45,005 bases of DNA from a virus: the IMG/VR virus record IMGVR_UViG_3300046371_000078, positions 1 through 45,005 of that record; one strand, written 5' to 3'. Position 1 is the stretch's first letter. Each line of letters starts with the position of its first letter. The position numbers and the translations under genes are program-made. Positions 14,573 through 24,216 of the stretch are shown one piece after another. A model generated the notes under the pieces. That model did no database searches. It was not told the origin of the DNA and saw nothing but the letters and a program-made list of their open reading frames with translations.

Positions 14573-16288
14573 ATGGCAGATCAATCTGGCGTACAACCGT
14601 TACAATTTTCTTGTGAAGGCGGATTAGTTCTTAATCAATCCGCTTTTACACTACAGCCGGGAATGGCACTTGAATTAATAAACTTTGAATCTGATATAAA
14701 TGGAGGATATCGGAGGATAAACGGATTTGCTAAATGGAATACTACCCTAGTTCCTCAAACCAATTCTTCGTCTGAGCCAGTGCTAATGGCGGCTAGTTAT
14801 GGATTAACTGAAGTCATTGCCGCTAGAGGAGAAAGGGTATATCGGTCTACTAATAAAACAGACAAACTTAATGGCGCAATTAATAATTCTGTGACTACAA
14901 TAACTGTTGATGCTACTAATGGATTCACAACCACTGGTACATTATTAATAGGTACAGAGCAGATTACTTACACAGGAATTACCACAACAACATTTACAGG
15001 TTGTAGCAGAGGAGCAAATAATACCACTGCCGCCTCACATTCTGATGATGCTGTTGTATCACAAACTTGGACTTCTATTGACACAGGCAGAACTAACGCA
15101 ACTAAGTTTTCATTCAAAAGATATAATTTTACAGGCACGGATAAACTTTTATGGACAGACGGAGCAAACAGAGCAAGTTTTTATGATGGCTCTTCCGTAA
15201 CTGACATTACACATTCTAGTGCTCCATCTGCCCCCTCAATTGCTGAAGTGTTTCAGAACCATGTGTTTTTATCTGGTGATTCTAGCAACCCCAACGAAGT
15301 ATTTTTTAGTGCCCCTTATTTAGAAACAGATTTTTCTGCCGCTTCTGGTGCTGGAAGCATTGCTATTGACGATACAGTTGTAGCACTTAAAGTATTCCGG
15401 GATCAATTGTATATCTTTGGAAGAGAAAAAATATTTAAGTTGCTTGGTAATACAGTTGCTGATTTTCAACTACAGCCAGTTACCCGTGACTTAGGATGCT
15501 CTTCTAAGCACAGTGTTCAGGAATTAGGTGGAGACATTATCTTCTTGGCTCCTGATGGATTACGTACTATTGCTGGTACAGATAAGATTGGTGACGTTGA
15601 GTTAGGCACGATATCTAAGCCAGTGCAAATAAAATTTGATGGGCTTACTTCTTTTGATCAAATTGAATCAGTAGTGGTGCCAACAAAAACTCAGTACAGA
15701 ATATTTTTTGTAAACGAAACAGATTCTGTAGCAAATACTACAGGTATAATTGCAAGCTTAACACAAAATGGTTTTGTATTTTCTGAGCTAAAGGGCATTA
15801 AGCCTGCTTGCACAGATTATGATAATGAAAGGCAACCACAAACAGTATTGCACGGTAGTTTTGATGGGTACGTGTACTTACAAGAGAGTGGCAATACCTT
15901 TGACGGCGTTGCTATAAATGGCAGATATCGTTCTCCCGATTTAACAATGGGAGATGCGGGTATCCGTAAGGACATGCAACGTATCATTATAAACTATGCA
16001 CCAGAAGCGGCGATCAACGCCAGTTTATTTTTAAGATATGATTATGAATCTTCTGATTCAACTAACCCCGCTCAATATATTTTAAACGCTTCCGATGTTC
16101 TCGCCTTGTACGGTGCGAACACGTATGGAGGTACAGGAACATACGGCGGACAAAGAACGCCATTATTAAGACAGCCAGTAGAAGGTTCAGGGTTTGCTGT
16201 TGCGTTGCGTATAAATGATACAGCCGCATCAGCACCGTATTCACTAAAAGGATTTCAGTTGGAATTCGGAGTAGGAGCAAGGCGATAA
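14573..16288 (+). CDS. Tail tubular protein B-like (tail nozzle)
   Basis: A 571-residue protein. The start GLVLNQSAFTLQPGMALEL, followed by NGGYRRINGFAKW, is characteristic of the nozzle proteins that follow the adaptor in marine podoviruses. An inserted domain at about 105-165 (TITVDATNGFTTTGTLLIG, then TYTGITTTTFTGC) looks like a small beta module. The second half is beta-propeller-like (VFRDQLYIFGREKIFKLLG, then DIIFLAPDGLRTIAG). It would form the tube through which DNA passes and carry the fibres. The next gene starts two bases on. Confidence 0.8.
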   Translation: MADQSGVQPLQFSCEGGLVLNQSAFTLQPGMALELINFESDINGGYRRINGFAKWNTTLVPQTNSSSEPVLMAASYGLTEVIAARGERVYRSTNKTDKLNGAINNSVTTITVDATNGFTTTGTLLIGTEQITYTGITTTTFTGCSRGANNTTAASHSDDAVVSQTWTSIDTGRTNATKFSFKRYNFTGTDKLLWTDGANRASFYDGSSVTDITHSSAPSAPSIAEVFQNHVFLSGDSSNPNEVFFSAPYLETDFSAASGAGSIAIDDTVVALKVFRDQLYIFGREKIFKLLGNTVADFQLQPVTRDLGCSSKHSVQELGGDIIFLAPDGLRTIAGTDKIGDVELGTISKPVQIKFDGLTSFDQIESVVVPTKTQYRIFFVNETDSVANTTGIIASLTQNGFVFSELKGIKPACTDYDNERQPQTVLHGSFDGYVYLQESGNTFDGVAINGRYRSPDLTMGDAGIRKDMQRIIINYAPEAAINASLFLRYDYESSDSTNPAQYILNASDVLALYGANTYGGTGTYGGQRTPLLRQPVEGSGFAVALRINDTAASAPYSLKGFQLEFGVGARR

Positions 16289-16289
16289 C

Positions 16290-18824
16290 ATGGCCGGTTA
16301 TACTAGACAAAGTACATACACTGACGGTGATGTAATTAATGCGTCAGATTCTAATAATGAATTTGATCAGATACTCAGTGTATTTAGTAACACTAGTGGG
16401 CATAAACATGACGGCACTGCGGCAGAAGGACCAGTAATTGGTCTTATCGGTGATCCGGGCGTAGTAACACCCCTGAATAAAGTTGTTGTTAGCGATAGCA
16501 ACAATCGTATCGGAGTTTTTGTAGACGTAGGCTCTTCTTCTGTAGAACAGGTGCGTTTTCAAGATGGTGCGATTGTTCCTGTAACGGACAATGATGTAGA
16601 CTTGGGGGCAACTGGCGCAGAATTTAAAGACTTGCACATTGACGGTACGGCAAACATTGATAGTCTGGTTGCTGATACTGTTGACGTTAATGGCGGTACT
16701 ATTGACGGAGCGGTTATCGGGGGTTCTTCAGCGGCGGCAGTTACTACCACCAGCCTCACTGTTACATCCGGTACAGCAGTTACATCTATTGATACCGACC
16801 TTTCATCTGTATCCAGTTCAGACGACACCCTTGCGTCAGCAAAAGCAATTAAAACTTATGTCGATGCGCAAGTTACAGCACAAGATCTCGACTTTCAAGG
16901 GGACAGTGGAGGGGCACTTAGCATTGACCTTGACTCAGAATCCCTTACTATTGCAGGTGGAACTGGGATTGATACCAGTGGCTCAGGTAATACGCTTAGT
17001 GTTGCGGTAGACTCCACCGTTGCAACTTTAACTGGATCTCAAACATTAACCAATAAAACATTAACTGCTCCTATACTGTCTGGCTCTTCTTCTGCGGCAG
17101 GTTCCATCCTGTTTAAAGAAGATACTGATAATGGTACTAACAGTGCTACGCTTATCGGCCCAGCATCTACGGGAGATGTTACAATTACTTTACCTGCCTC
17201 TACAGACACTCTTGTAGGTAAAGCAACCACTGATACTCTAACTAATAAAACAATAGATGTAGATAATAATACTGTATCTAATATTGAAGTTGATAACTTA
17301 AAGTCGGGTGTTTTAGATACGGATTTGTCTTCTGTTTCTGGTTCAGATGATACATTAGCCTCTGCTAAAGCAGTTAAAGCATATGTCGATGCACAAGTAA
17401 CAGCGCAGGACTTAGACTTCCAAGGAGATTCTGGTGGAGCACTTTCTATCGACTTGGACTCTGAAACTCTTGATATCGCTGGCGGTACTGGTATTGATAC
17501 TTCTGGATCAGGGAATACTCTGACGGTTGCTATTGACTCAACAGTAACAACACTTACAGGATCACAGACTTTAACTAATAAAACATTGACTGCGCCCACA
17601 CTATCCGGTTCATCTTCAGCGGCTGGATCAATTCTGTTTAAAGAAGATACTGATAATGGTACAAATGCTGTTACATTAATCGGCCCAGCGGCAACTGCGG
17701 ATGTTACAGTAACCCTACCTTCTTCAGCGGGTACGATAGCCTTAACATCTGATGTACCTTCTGCGGGTATATCCAGTGGCAATGTTGCAACCTTTACGTC
17801 TGGTGCGGAAGATAACGATTTCTTGCGAATAGACGGCACAGCAATAGAAGGACGTTCTGCTTCAGAAGTGCTGTCAGACATTGGCGGTCAGGCCGCACTA
17901 ACATTTGGTATTTCAAATACTAATATTCCTATCTTTACAAGCGGTGTAGCTGACGATGACTTTTTAAGGATTGCAGGAACATCTGTAGAAGGCAGGTCTG
18001 CGTCAGAAGTATTGTCAGATATAGGTGGGCAAGCCAGTTTAACTTTTGGCATATCCAATACGAATGCAGTAAAAATAGATAGCAGTTCTGTTGCAGATGA
18101 TGAGTTTGCAAGATTTACAGCAAACGGTTTAGAAAGTAGAAGTGCCGCAGAAGTATTGTCAGACATTGGTGCATCAGCAGTAGCTGGTAGCTCAAGTATT
18201 GTTACAACTGGTGCTTTAGATGCCGGTTCCATTACAAGCGGCTTTGGTGCTATAAATAATGGTGATAGTGCAATTACGACTACAGGTGTTATTACTGGCG
18301 GTACTGTGGAAGCTACCGCAGATACTTCCGCTGGTGATAACGCGGCGATTGGTTTTACTGCCGCAGAAGGTCTAATCTTAACCGGTCAGGGTTCGACTAA
18401 CGATGTGACCATCAAGAATGATGCCGATGCAGATGTAATTGAGATTCCTACAGGCACAACCAACGTTACCGTGGCAGGTGGCTTGACGATTGGTGCTGTG
18501 GCGACAGCGAAGACAGACACCGATACAACCAACACTGGCAGTGTCACGCTAGACTTTTCTGCTAACCAAAACTTTGTCCTGACCCTGACAGGTAATGTCA
18601 CCTTGGCTAACCCATCTACTGAGACGGTTGGTCAAAGCGGGTTCATAGTGTGCATACAGGACTCTACCGGAGGCAGAACATTGAGTCTGGGAACGGACTA
18701 TGAAACAGCAGGTGGTGCAGGAATTACATTGTCCAGCACCGCAAGTGCTACGGACATTATTCCCTATGTCGTAGCCGCATCCAACCGCATCCTTCTGGGT
18801 GCGCCACAGTTGGCGTTCAGCTAA
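16290..18824 (+). CDS. Tail fibre protein with internal duplication
   Basis: An 844-residue, Ser/Thr/Asp/Gly-rich fibre. The N-terminus (RQSTYTDGDVINASDSNNEF) is a probable tail-attachment domain. A module of about 137 residues (starting DTDLSSVS, with DDTLASAK, YVDAQVTAQDLDFQGDSGG and SQTLTNKTLTAP) occurs twice, 175 residues apart. Three shorter units of about 47 residues follow (DDDFLRI, RSASEVLSDIGGQ). The C-terminal 100 residues form a beta-rich knob-like end. It is likely a trimeric shaft with repeats along it. The stop overlaps the next gene by one base. Confidence 0.8.
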   Translation: MAGYTRQSTYTDGDVINASDSNNEFDQILSVFSNTSGHKHDGTAAEGPVIGLIGDPGVVTPLNKVVVSDSNNRIGVFVDVGSSSVEQVRFQDGAIVPVTDNDVDLGATGAEFKDLHIDGTANIDSLVADTVDVNGGTIDGAVIGGSSAAAVTTTSLTVTSGTAVTSIDTDLSSVSSSDDTLASAKAIKTYVDAQVTAQDLDFQGDSGGALSIDLDSESLTIAGGTGIDTSGSGNTLSVAVDSTVATLTGSQTLTNKTLTAPILSGSSSAAGSILFKEDTDNGTNSATLIGPASTGDVTITLPASTDTLVGKATTDTLTNKTIDVDNNTVSNIEVDNLKSGVLDTDLSSVSGSDDTLASAKAVKAYVDAQVTAQDLDFQGDSGGALSIDLDSETLDIAGGTGIDTSGSGNTLTVAIDSTVTTLTGSQTLTNKTLTAPTLSGSSSAAGSILFKEDTDNGTNAVTLIGPAATADVTVTLPSSAGTIALTSDVPSAGISSGNVATFTSGAEDNDFLRIDGTAIEGRSASEVLSDIGGQAALTFGISNTNIPIFTSGVADDDFLRIAGTSVEGRSASEVLSDIGGQASLTFGISNTNAVKIDSSSVADDEFARFTANGLESRSAAEVLSDIGASAVAGSSSIVTTGALDAGSITSGFGAINNGDSAITTTGVITGGTVEATADTSAGDNAAIGFTAAEGLILTGQGSTNDVTIKNDADADVIEIPTGTTNVTVAGGLTIGAVATAKTDTDTTNTGSVTLDFSANQNFVLTLTGNVTLANPSTETVGQSGFIVCIQDSTGGRTLSLGTDYETAGGAGITLSSTASATDIIPYVVAASNRILLGAPQLAFS
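16791..17725 (+). repeat. Two diverged copies of a 410-base fibre module, 525-base period
   Basis: Copies run from 16791 to about 17200 and from 17316 to about 17725. The proteins are nearly identical over long stretches (for example VTAQDLDFQGDSGGALSIDL in both), whereas the DNA differs at many third codon positions. This is the pattern of an old duplication held constant at protein level. Confidence 0.75.
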
Positions 18825-21800
18825 TGAGCGGCCCATTCGGTTCATCGCAATGGATTTATAATTCCAGCACTGGTTTTTATCCGAAGACCATTAGTGGATC
18901 TTTGCGCTTTAACCGCACGGATGAAGGATATTTGAGTTTTACTCCTGCATCCGACGGTAACCGAAAGACTTGGACATATAGCACTTGGATTAAAAGATCA
19001 AGGATAAACGACTCGTCAACATTACTTGATGCATCAGTTAGCGGCGGGGTATACGACATACTCTATTTCCCTAGTGGCAATCAATTTAGATATTACAATA
19101 ATGGATCACAGCCCGGTGACAGGATGAGCAGTGCAGTTTTTAGAGATACTGCCGCTTGGTATAACGTTGTCGTAGCCGTTGATACAACTAACTCAACTGC
19201 CGCAGATCGCATCAAAGTTTACATTAACGGATCACAGATCACGGATTTCGTTATCACTCCGGTCAACTTTGATCAAAACGATGACACTAGAATTAACAGT
19301 GCTGTTGAGCATCGAATCGGGCAAAGCATACAAGGCGGCACAGCCAATCTGTCTTTCGGCGGCTACATGGCAGAGACGTTTTTTATCGACGGTACAGCGC
19401 ATGACGCTGACGCTTTTGGCGAGACTAAAAACGGTATCTGGGTTGCGAAGAACATTACATCCTCCAACTTCACAATGGGGACGAATGGCTTCCATCTGAC
19501 GTTTGAAGATGACGCGACTGTAGAGGCGTTTAACACGGTGACCTACTCAGGATTATCTGGTGATAAGGCTGTTACTGGAGTCGGATTTCAACCTGATTTC
19601 GTCTGGATAAAACAAAGAAACTCCTCGGCAGATCATCAGCTATATGATTCCGTTAGAGGTGTTACTAAGCTGTTAGAATCAAATCAAACAACGGCAGAGC
19701 AAACAAAATCAGACGGATTGAAATCTTTTGATTCTGATGGATTTACTCACGGCGTTGAATCAGCAGGGAATGACAACTCAGGAACGCACGTAGCTTGGTG
19801 TTGGGACGCAGGTGGTGCGCCTACCGCTGATAACTCAGCAGGTGCAGGTAATACACCGACAGCAGGGAGCGTGAAAATTAATGGATCTAATTCATCGTCG
19901 TCACTTGCTGGAACAATTGCGGCTACAAGACTTTCCGCTAACACTACAAACGGCTTTTCTATAATCTCCTACACTGGGAATGGCTCTAATAACTCAACAG
20001 TAGGTCATGGGCTTGGTGCTGTACCTGATTTCGTAATAACTAAAAATAGAGATAACGGAACAGATCAATGGGGTACTTGGCACTCAAGTTTAACCAGTAT
20101 TCAGTATTACATACAGTTAAACACTACTGGTGGTGAGGTCAATGGAAACGATAGGTTTGGGACAAACAATCCAACAACATCAGTAATGAATCTTGGATAT
20201 TCAGGATCGACTAACTCTAACGGTGCTAATTACATCATGTACTGTTGGGCAGAGAAGACTGGGTATTCTAAGTTTGGGTCTTATACAGGTCAGCCTAACG
20301 TAACAACAGGATTCAAACCTGCATTTATACTAATTAAAAACACCACTGATAGCGGGACTGATTGGGTTTTATGGGATAATACAAGAAACGCTGATAATGG
20401 TGACAGAATACTTAGGCCAAACCTTAGTGCGGGTGAAGCATCTGAAACAATTGATATTACTGACACAGGCTTTACAGCGGGTACAGGATCTTATGTAGGT
20501 GCTTCAGGTAAGACATACATCTATGCCGCTTTCGCAGACACAAGAGAAGCGGCTTTCTGGCTCGACTCCAGCAGTAACAACAACGATTGGCAACACGTTC
20601 ATCTAGATCATAACGATACCGTCAGCGATTCACCGACTGACAACCACTGTACGATGAGTCCAGAAGTTGTGGCCGAAAGCCAAGCCCAATCTACACTTTC
20701 TGATGGTAATTTAAATGTCGATTTAGGCACTCCGGGGTCTAGCGTAGCTCACACATACGGCACAATTGCGATCCCTGCATCAGGCAAATATTTCTTTGAG
20801 GGAACATTTAGTGATGTATCAGGTGGCCCCAGAATCGGAATATCTGTTGTGCGAACAAGTGCAAACCAATCCAGATATGTTTATATCAGTAGCGGACAAA
20901 AAATCGTAAATACTACTGCTTCATCTTATGGTGATTCATTTGCGGCAGGGGATGTCATTGGAGTAGCCGTCAACGTCGATGATAATGAAATAACATTTTT
21001 TAAAAATGGAGCTAGCCAAGGAGCGTTTACTATTGACCTGACTTTATCCACTGGTGGCTCTAGTTCTGATTACTTTCCATTTATTACGAATGGATCAGGA
21101 TCATCAAAATCAGTCGTCGATTTTAATTTTGGAGCAAGCGGTTTTGCTCACACACCGCCCGATGGTTTTGTCGCACTAAGCACAGCCAACCTACCTGACC
21201 CTGCGATAGACCCTGCACAGGATGAGACTCCTGAAGATTACTTTAATACTGTGCTTTACACTGGTAATGGTTCAACGCAAAACATCACTGGCGTTGGTTT
21301 TCAGCCTGATTGGGTCTGGATTAAAGAACGTTCCAACTCGTCAGGTCATTCTTTGTTTGATGTGATTCGTGGGGCTACAAAATATTTAGGTTCACATTCA
21401 ACAGCCGCAGAAGCTACTTCAACAGCACAACTTACGTCTTTTGATTCTGATGGGTTTACAACAGGTGCATCTGGAGGAACCAATCAATCAAGCGAAACCT
21501 ATGTAGCTTGGAACTGGAAAGCGGGTGGCTCTGGTGTATCCAACACAAACGGCTCTATCACTTCAACAGTGAGTGCGAGTACGGAGGCTGGGTTTTCCAT
21601 TGTTAAATACGTTGGAACTCAAACCGCAGGAGACACGGTTGGACACGGGCTTACTAAAGCACCAGAAATGATAATCGTGAAGAACTTAGGTTATGCCAGA
21701 AACTGGGTTGTGTATCAAGAATATATGGCAAGTGATGCGGCAACAGATCATATGCATCTAAACCGAATTTCAGAGAAAGTCGATAGCTCTGCTGATTGGG

Positions 21801-22264
21801 ACGATACCGCACCAACATCAACTGTATTTAGTCTAGGCAATGGCACAGATACAAATGACAACTCAGGCGGAGGTGTTGATCACATTGCTTACTGCTTCCA
21901 CTCAGTCGATGGATTCAGCAAGTTCGGAAGTTATGACGACAGCGTGGTTGGAAGTGATTACGAAAACACCTCACCATTCATTTACACCGGATTTAGACCT
22001 GCATTTGTCATGATTAAAGGAACAAGCGCTGGGCGTCACTGGGTCATGTACGATGACAAACGTACACCTGACAACGGTGTGTATATCAGAGCAAATACTG
22101 CCGCCTCAGAGCAAACCGATGCAACCAACAACGTCATTTCATTTAACGCTAATGGATTCAAGATTCGTGGCGGCTCTGGCGACATCAATACAACGAATGA
22201 ATCTTACATTTACATGGCGTTCGCAGATCAGCCGCTAAAGTACGCTAATGGAGGTACCGAATAA
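18824..22264 (+). CDS. Large tail/receptor-binding protein with LamG-like and SPRY-like domains
   Basis: A 1,146-residue protein. Residues about 25-145 (FNRTDEGYLSFTPASDG, then TWTYSTWIKRS and IKVYINGSQITDF) match a concanavalin/laminin-G-like jelly roll. Residues about 620-780 (YGTIAIPASGKYFFEGTF, then NEITFFKNGASQGAF) look like a SPRY domain. Two copies of a module with VTGVGFQPDFVWIKQR / ITGVGFQPDWVWIKER and SFDSDGFT lie near 245 and 815, each followed by a copy of a second unit (FKPAFILIKN / FRPAFVMIKG). These carbohydrate- or protein-binding folds suit host recognition. It is coupled to the fibre gene by TAATG. Confidence 0.8.
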   Translation: MSGPFGSSQWIYNSSTGFYPKTISGSLRFNRTDEGYLSFTPASDGNRKTWTYSTWIKRSRINDSSTLLDASVSGGVYDILYFPSGNQFRYYNNGSQPGDRMSSAVFRDTAAWYNVVVAVDTTNSTAADRIKVYINGSQITDFVITPVNFDQNDDTRINSAVEHRIGQSIQGGTANLSFGGYMAETFFIDGTAHDADAFGETKNGIWVAKNITSSNFTMGTNGFHLTFEDDATVEAFNTVTYSGLSGDKAVTGVGFQPDFVWIKQRNSSADHQLYDSVRGVTKLLESNQTTAEQTKSDGLKSFDSDGFTHGVESAGNDNSGTHVAWCWDAGGAPTADNSAGAGNTPTAGSVKINGSNSSSSLAGTIAATRLSANTTNGFSIISYTGNGSNNSTVGHGLGAVPDFVITKNRDNGTDQWGTWHSSLTSIQYYIQLNTTGGEVNGNDRFGTNNPTTSVMNLGYSGSTNSNGANYIMYCWAEKTGYSKFGSYTGQPNVTTGFKPAFILIKNTTDSGTDWVLWDNTRNADNGDRILRPNLSAGEASETIDITDTGFTAGTGSYVGASGKTYIYAAFADTREAAFWLDSSSNNNDWQHVHLDHNDTVSDSPTDNHCTMSPEVVAESQAQSTLSDGNLNVDLGTPGSSVAHTYGTIAIPASGKYFFEGTFSDVSGGPRIGISVVRTSANQSRYVYISSGQKIVNTTASSYGDSFAAGDVIGVAVNVDDNEITFFKNGASQGAFTIDLTLSTGGSSSDYFPFITNGSGSSKSVVDFNFGASGFAHTPPDGFVALSTANLPDPAIDPAQDETPEDYFNTVLYTGNGSTQNITGVGFQPDWVWIKERSNSSGHSLFDVIRGATKYLGSHSTAAEATSTAQLTSFDSDGFTTGASGGTNQSSETYVAWNWKAGGSGVSNTNGSITSTVSASTEAGFSIVKYVGTQTAGDTVGHGLTKAPEMIIVKNLGYARNWVVYQEYMASDAATDHMHLNRISEKVDSSADWDDTAPTSTVFSLGNGTDTNDNSGGGVDHIAYCFHSVDGFSKFGSYDDSVVGSDYENTSPFIYTGFRPAFVMIKGTSAGRHWVMYDDKRTPDNGVYIRANTAASEQTDATNNVISFNANGFKIRGGSGDINTTNESYIYMAFADQPLKYANGGTE

Positions 22265-22812
22265 TGTGGACTTACTCAGGTAGAGTCATCAAGCAGGGCA
22301 GGGGCTGGAAAGACGCTGAAGGCGTACAGCATCCTGCACAGTGGAATCGTTGGACAGACGAGGAGAAAGCCGCTAAGGGTCTGGTGTGGAATCAGTCATT
22401 ACAGCCTGTACCTTTTGACTCACGATTCTATTGGAGTGCTGGTGTACCTAAATCATTGGACGATATAAATGAAGTTGACTCCGAAGGCAATCCCCTCTTG
22501 GATGAAAGAGGAAATCAGGTCATCACAAGAGGACTTAAGTACAACGCTATCCAACAAACAAAAAGAACAGCGGCAGGAAAATTACAACCGACTGATTGGT
22601 ATGTTACACGAAAGGCAGAGGCGGGAACGGAGATACCAGATTCCGTATTGGATTACAGAGCGGCTGTCCGCACTGCGTCAGGAACTATTGAGACTGCAAT
22701 AACTGATGCGGCTGACCACACAGCGTTCATGGCGTTGTATAATGCGCCAGTAGATGCTGACGGTAATCCTACCGGAAACGCACCGATCAACGATTGGCCT
22801 GATGAGGTTTAA
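22264..22812 (+). CDS. Tail fibre assembly/tail-associated protein, 182 aa
   Basis: A 182-residue protein coupled to the receptor-binding gene by a TAATG overlap. The start MWTYSGRVIKQGRGWKDAEG, followed by QHPAQWNRW, is a small N-terminal domain. The C-terminal third has QPTDWYVTRKAEAGTEIP, then YRAAVRTASGTIETAI, a pattern shared with phage tail-fibre assembly proteins and with tail proteins that read DW-x-x-RxxE...P..v..YR..vR. It would act as a chaperone or small tail component for the preceding fibre. Confidence 0.6.
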   Translation: MWTYSGRVIKQGRGWKDAEGVQHPAQWNRWTDEEKAAKGLVWNQSLQPVPFDSRFYWSAGVPKSLDDINEVDSEGNPLLDERGNQVITRGLKYNAIQQTKRTAAGKLQPTDWYVTRKAEAGTEIPDSVLDYRAAVRTASGTIETAITDAADHTAFMALYNAPVDADGNPTGNAPINDWPDEV

Positions 22813-22814
22813 CA

Positions 22815-22988
22815 GTGGACACACAATCGCAACTTGAAAAGCACGAAGCTGAATGTTTGCTAAGGTACGAATCTGTGCAGGCCAGACTCGACAGCCTTGA
22901 CAAACGTATGTGGAGATTAGAAGCAATGATTATGGGATCAACCCTAGCCATTGTGTGCGCAGTCGTTGCTCTACTGGTGCAAATTTAA
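22815..22988 (+). CDS. XhlA-like small membrane protein, lysis accessory
   Basis: A 57-residue protein starting at GTG 22815. The first 35 residues are an amphipathic, coiled-coil-prone helix (YESVQARLDSLDKRMWRLE), followed by a single transmembrane segment (GSTLAIVCAVVALLVQI) up to the C-terminus. This layout is that of the XhlA family, membrane peptides that help holin/endolysin lysis. Its TAA shares one base with the next ATG. The start codon and lack of a strong SD leave some doubt, but position at the head of the lysis region supports it. Confidence 0.7.
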   Translation: MDTQSQLEKHEAECLLRYESVQARLDSLDKRMWRLEAMIMGSTLAIVCAVVALLVQI

Positions 22989-23437
22989 TGATCTTTGAAG
23001 CGATAGCCGCAGTTAAGATAGCCAACGATGCTATCGGTGCTATTAAAGAATTTGCAGGTCATATTACCTCCGTCGGTGAACTAGGCCCACAACTCACCAA
23101 ACTAGCCGATGCTAAGGAAGTCATTGAGCAGAAAGCCAAGGAAGGTTCAATGGAACACTTCTTTGAGCTTGAAAAAATTCAACAGCGTGAAGCTGAGATT
23201 AAACAACTATTTATTTACAGTGGTCGTCCCGGACTATGGGAGGATTACCAAAAGTTCATCATTACCCGGAAGCAACTAAAAGAAAATGAACGTAGACGAA
23301 TTGAACAAGCAAAAGCCCGTAAAAAAAGACTTATTAAAGAATGGTGCATTGGCATTGCTGTTACCTGTGCCGCCCTTTCTGTTGTTGGCCTTGGCATCTA
23401 TATCTTATATTGGATCATAAGCACAAAGGGCAAATAA
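22988..23437 (+). CDS. Tail-anchored membrane protein of the lysis region, 149 aa
   Basis: Starting at ATG 22988 (the TAATG overlap with the upstream gene) it has 149 residues. An N-terminal helix (MIFEAIAAVKIANDAIGAIK) is followed by a charged coiled coil (EKIQQREAEIKQLF, then IYSGRPGLWEDYQKF) and one C-terminal transmembrane helix (IGIAVTCAALSVVGLGIYIL). The conserved-looking core GPQLTKLADAKEVIEQKA and RPGLWEDYQ is familiar from proteins beside phage lysis genes, without a proven function. A longer frame from 22910 exists but overlaps the coupled upstream gene. Confidence 0.75.
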   Translation: MIFEAIAAVKIANDAIGAIKEFAGHITSVGELGPQLTKLADAKEVIEQKAKEGSMEHFFELEKIQQREAEIKQLFIYSGRPGLWEDYQKFIITRKQLKENERRRIEQAKARKKRLIKEWCIGIAVTCAALSVVGLGIYILYWIISTKGK

Positions 23438-23438
23438 A

Positions 23439-24011
23439 ATGAAAGACGACAAAAAGTATCATAGAGGTGGCAGAGTGCCCACACCTAGAGGTCAAGTGCC
23501 TCATCCACGTATAGGAAGTAGAGGAACAAGGACAAGTGACGAGCGTCTGAGAAGACAACAAGAACTAGCGGCCAGAAAAGAATTAGCTAAGCTTAAAGCT
23601 AAGGCTAAATCTACGGGTGCGAAACAATTGACTATGCAACCCACGCCCCCCGCACTGGCAAAACTTTTGAGAGATCAAGCTTTAGAAAGAGCTAGACAAC
23701 AAAGGGCTAGGCAACAAATAATGGAGCCTTCACGAGTACCCTCACGAATAGATATGGCAAAGCGGTCCATGATGCCAAGGCAATACATAGAGCAGATGTT
23801 AAGGGCAAGAAATAGAAATCGCCCTAGCCCAATTCAACAACCTCGTCCTGTTAGAGGAGCAACGCCCATTCAAGCTACTCCACAACCTATGTCTATGCCC
23901 CCACAAGTTATGGCTGGCCCTGCACCACGTAGGCCCACACAACGCCGCCGGTCGGGAAGTCAAATACGCGAAGACATGAACAGACGAATGCGAAGAACGC
24001 GGAGAAGGTAA
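23439..24011 (+). CDS. Arg/Gln/Pro-rich disordered protein, 190 aa
   Basis: A 190-residue, extremely basic protein (many Arg-Arg and Arg-Gln pairs), probably disordered except for a helical stretch near 35-95. The N-terminus carries a GG motif (YHRGGRVPTPRG) like those in other proteins of this window. The C-terminal 60 residues are Pro/Gln/Met/Arg rich and end in RRTRRR. Nucleic-acid or membrane-phosphate binding is possible. It sits in the middle of the lysis genes. Function unknown. Confidence 0.65.
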   Translation: MKDDKKYHRGGRVPTPRGQVPHPRIGSRGTRTSDERLRRQQELAARKELAKLKAKAKSTGAKQLTMQPTPPALAKLLRDQALERARQQRARQQIMEPSRVPSRIDMAKRSMMPRQYIEQMLRARNRNRPSPIQQPRPVRGATPIQATPQPMSMPPQVMAGPAPRRPTQRRRSGSQIREDMNRRMRRTRRR

Positions 24012-24012
24012 C

Positions 24013-24198
24013 GTGTGGATTGTATATGGAATCATCACGATAGCTGTACAGCCCGGTGTATTACAAATAATAGATCGTAAAGAATACGAGAATCCACAGG
24101 ATTGTTTTAAAGAAGCAATGGTAATAATGCAAAACGAAGAAGACCCGCGAGGAATGTCTTGCATACCTGTACCAGACGATAAAAAAACAGGCGTATAA
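24013..24198 (+). CDS. Small secreted or membrane-associated protein, 61 aa
   Basis: A 61-residue protein starting at GTG 24013, one base after the previous stop. The first 14 residues are hydrophobic (MWIVYGIITIAVQPG), resembling a short signal or anchor segment. Two cysteines follow (QDCFKEAM near residue 31 and GMSCIPV near 50) and could form a disulfide in the periplasm. Its position between lysis genes suggests a spanin-like or accessory role, but I cannot assign a family. Confidence 0.55.
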   Translation: MWIVYGIITIAVQPGVLQIIDRKEYENPQDCFKEAMVIMQNEEDPRGMSCIPVPDDKKTGV

Positions 24199-24216
24199 CA
24201 AAGTAGGCGGAGCAAC

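Noticed and set aside
17039-17881. Long minus-strand open frame (280 aa) inside the tail fibre gene
   Set aside because: It is antisense to a repetitive Ser/Thr-rich fibre whose composition keeps the other strand open. It has no SD and its product is low complexity.
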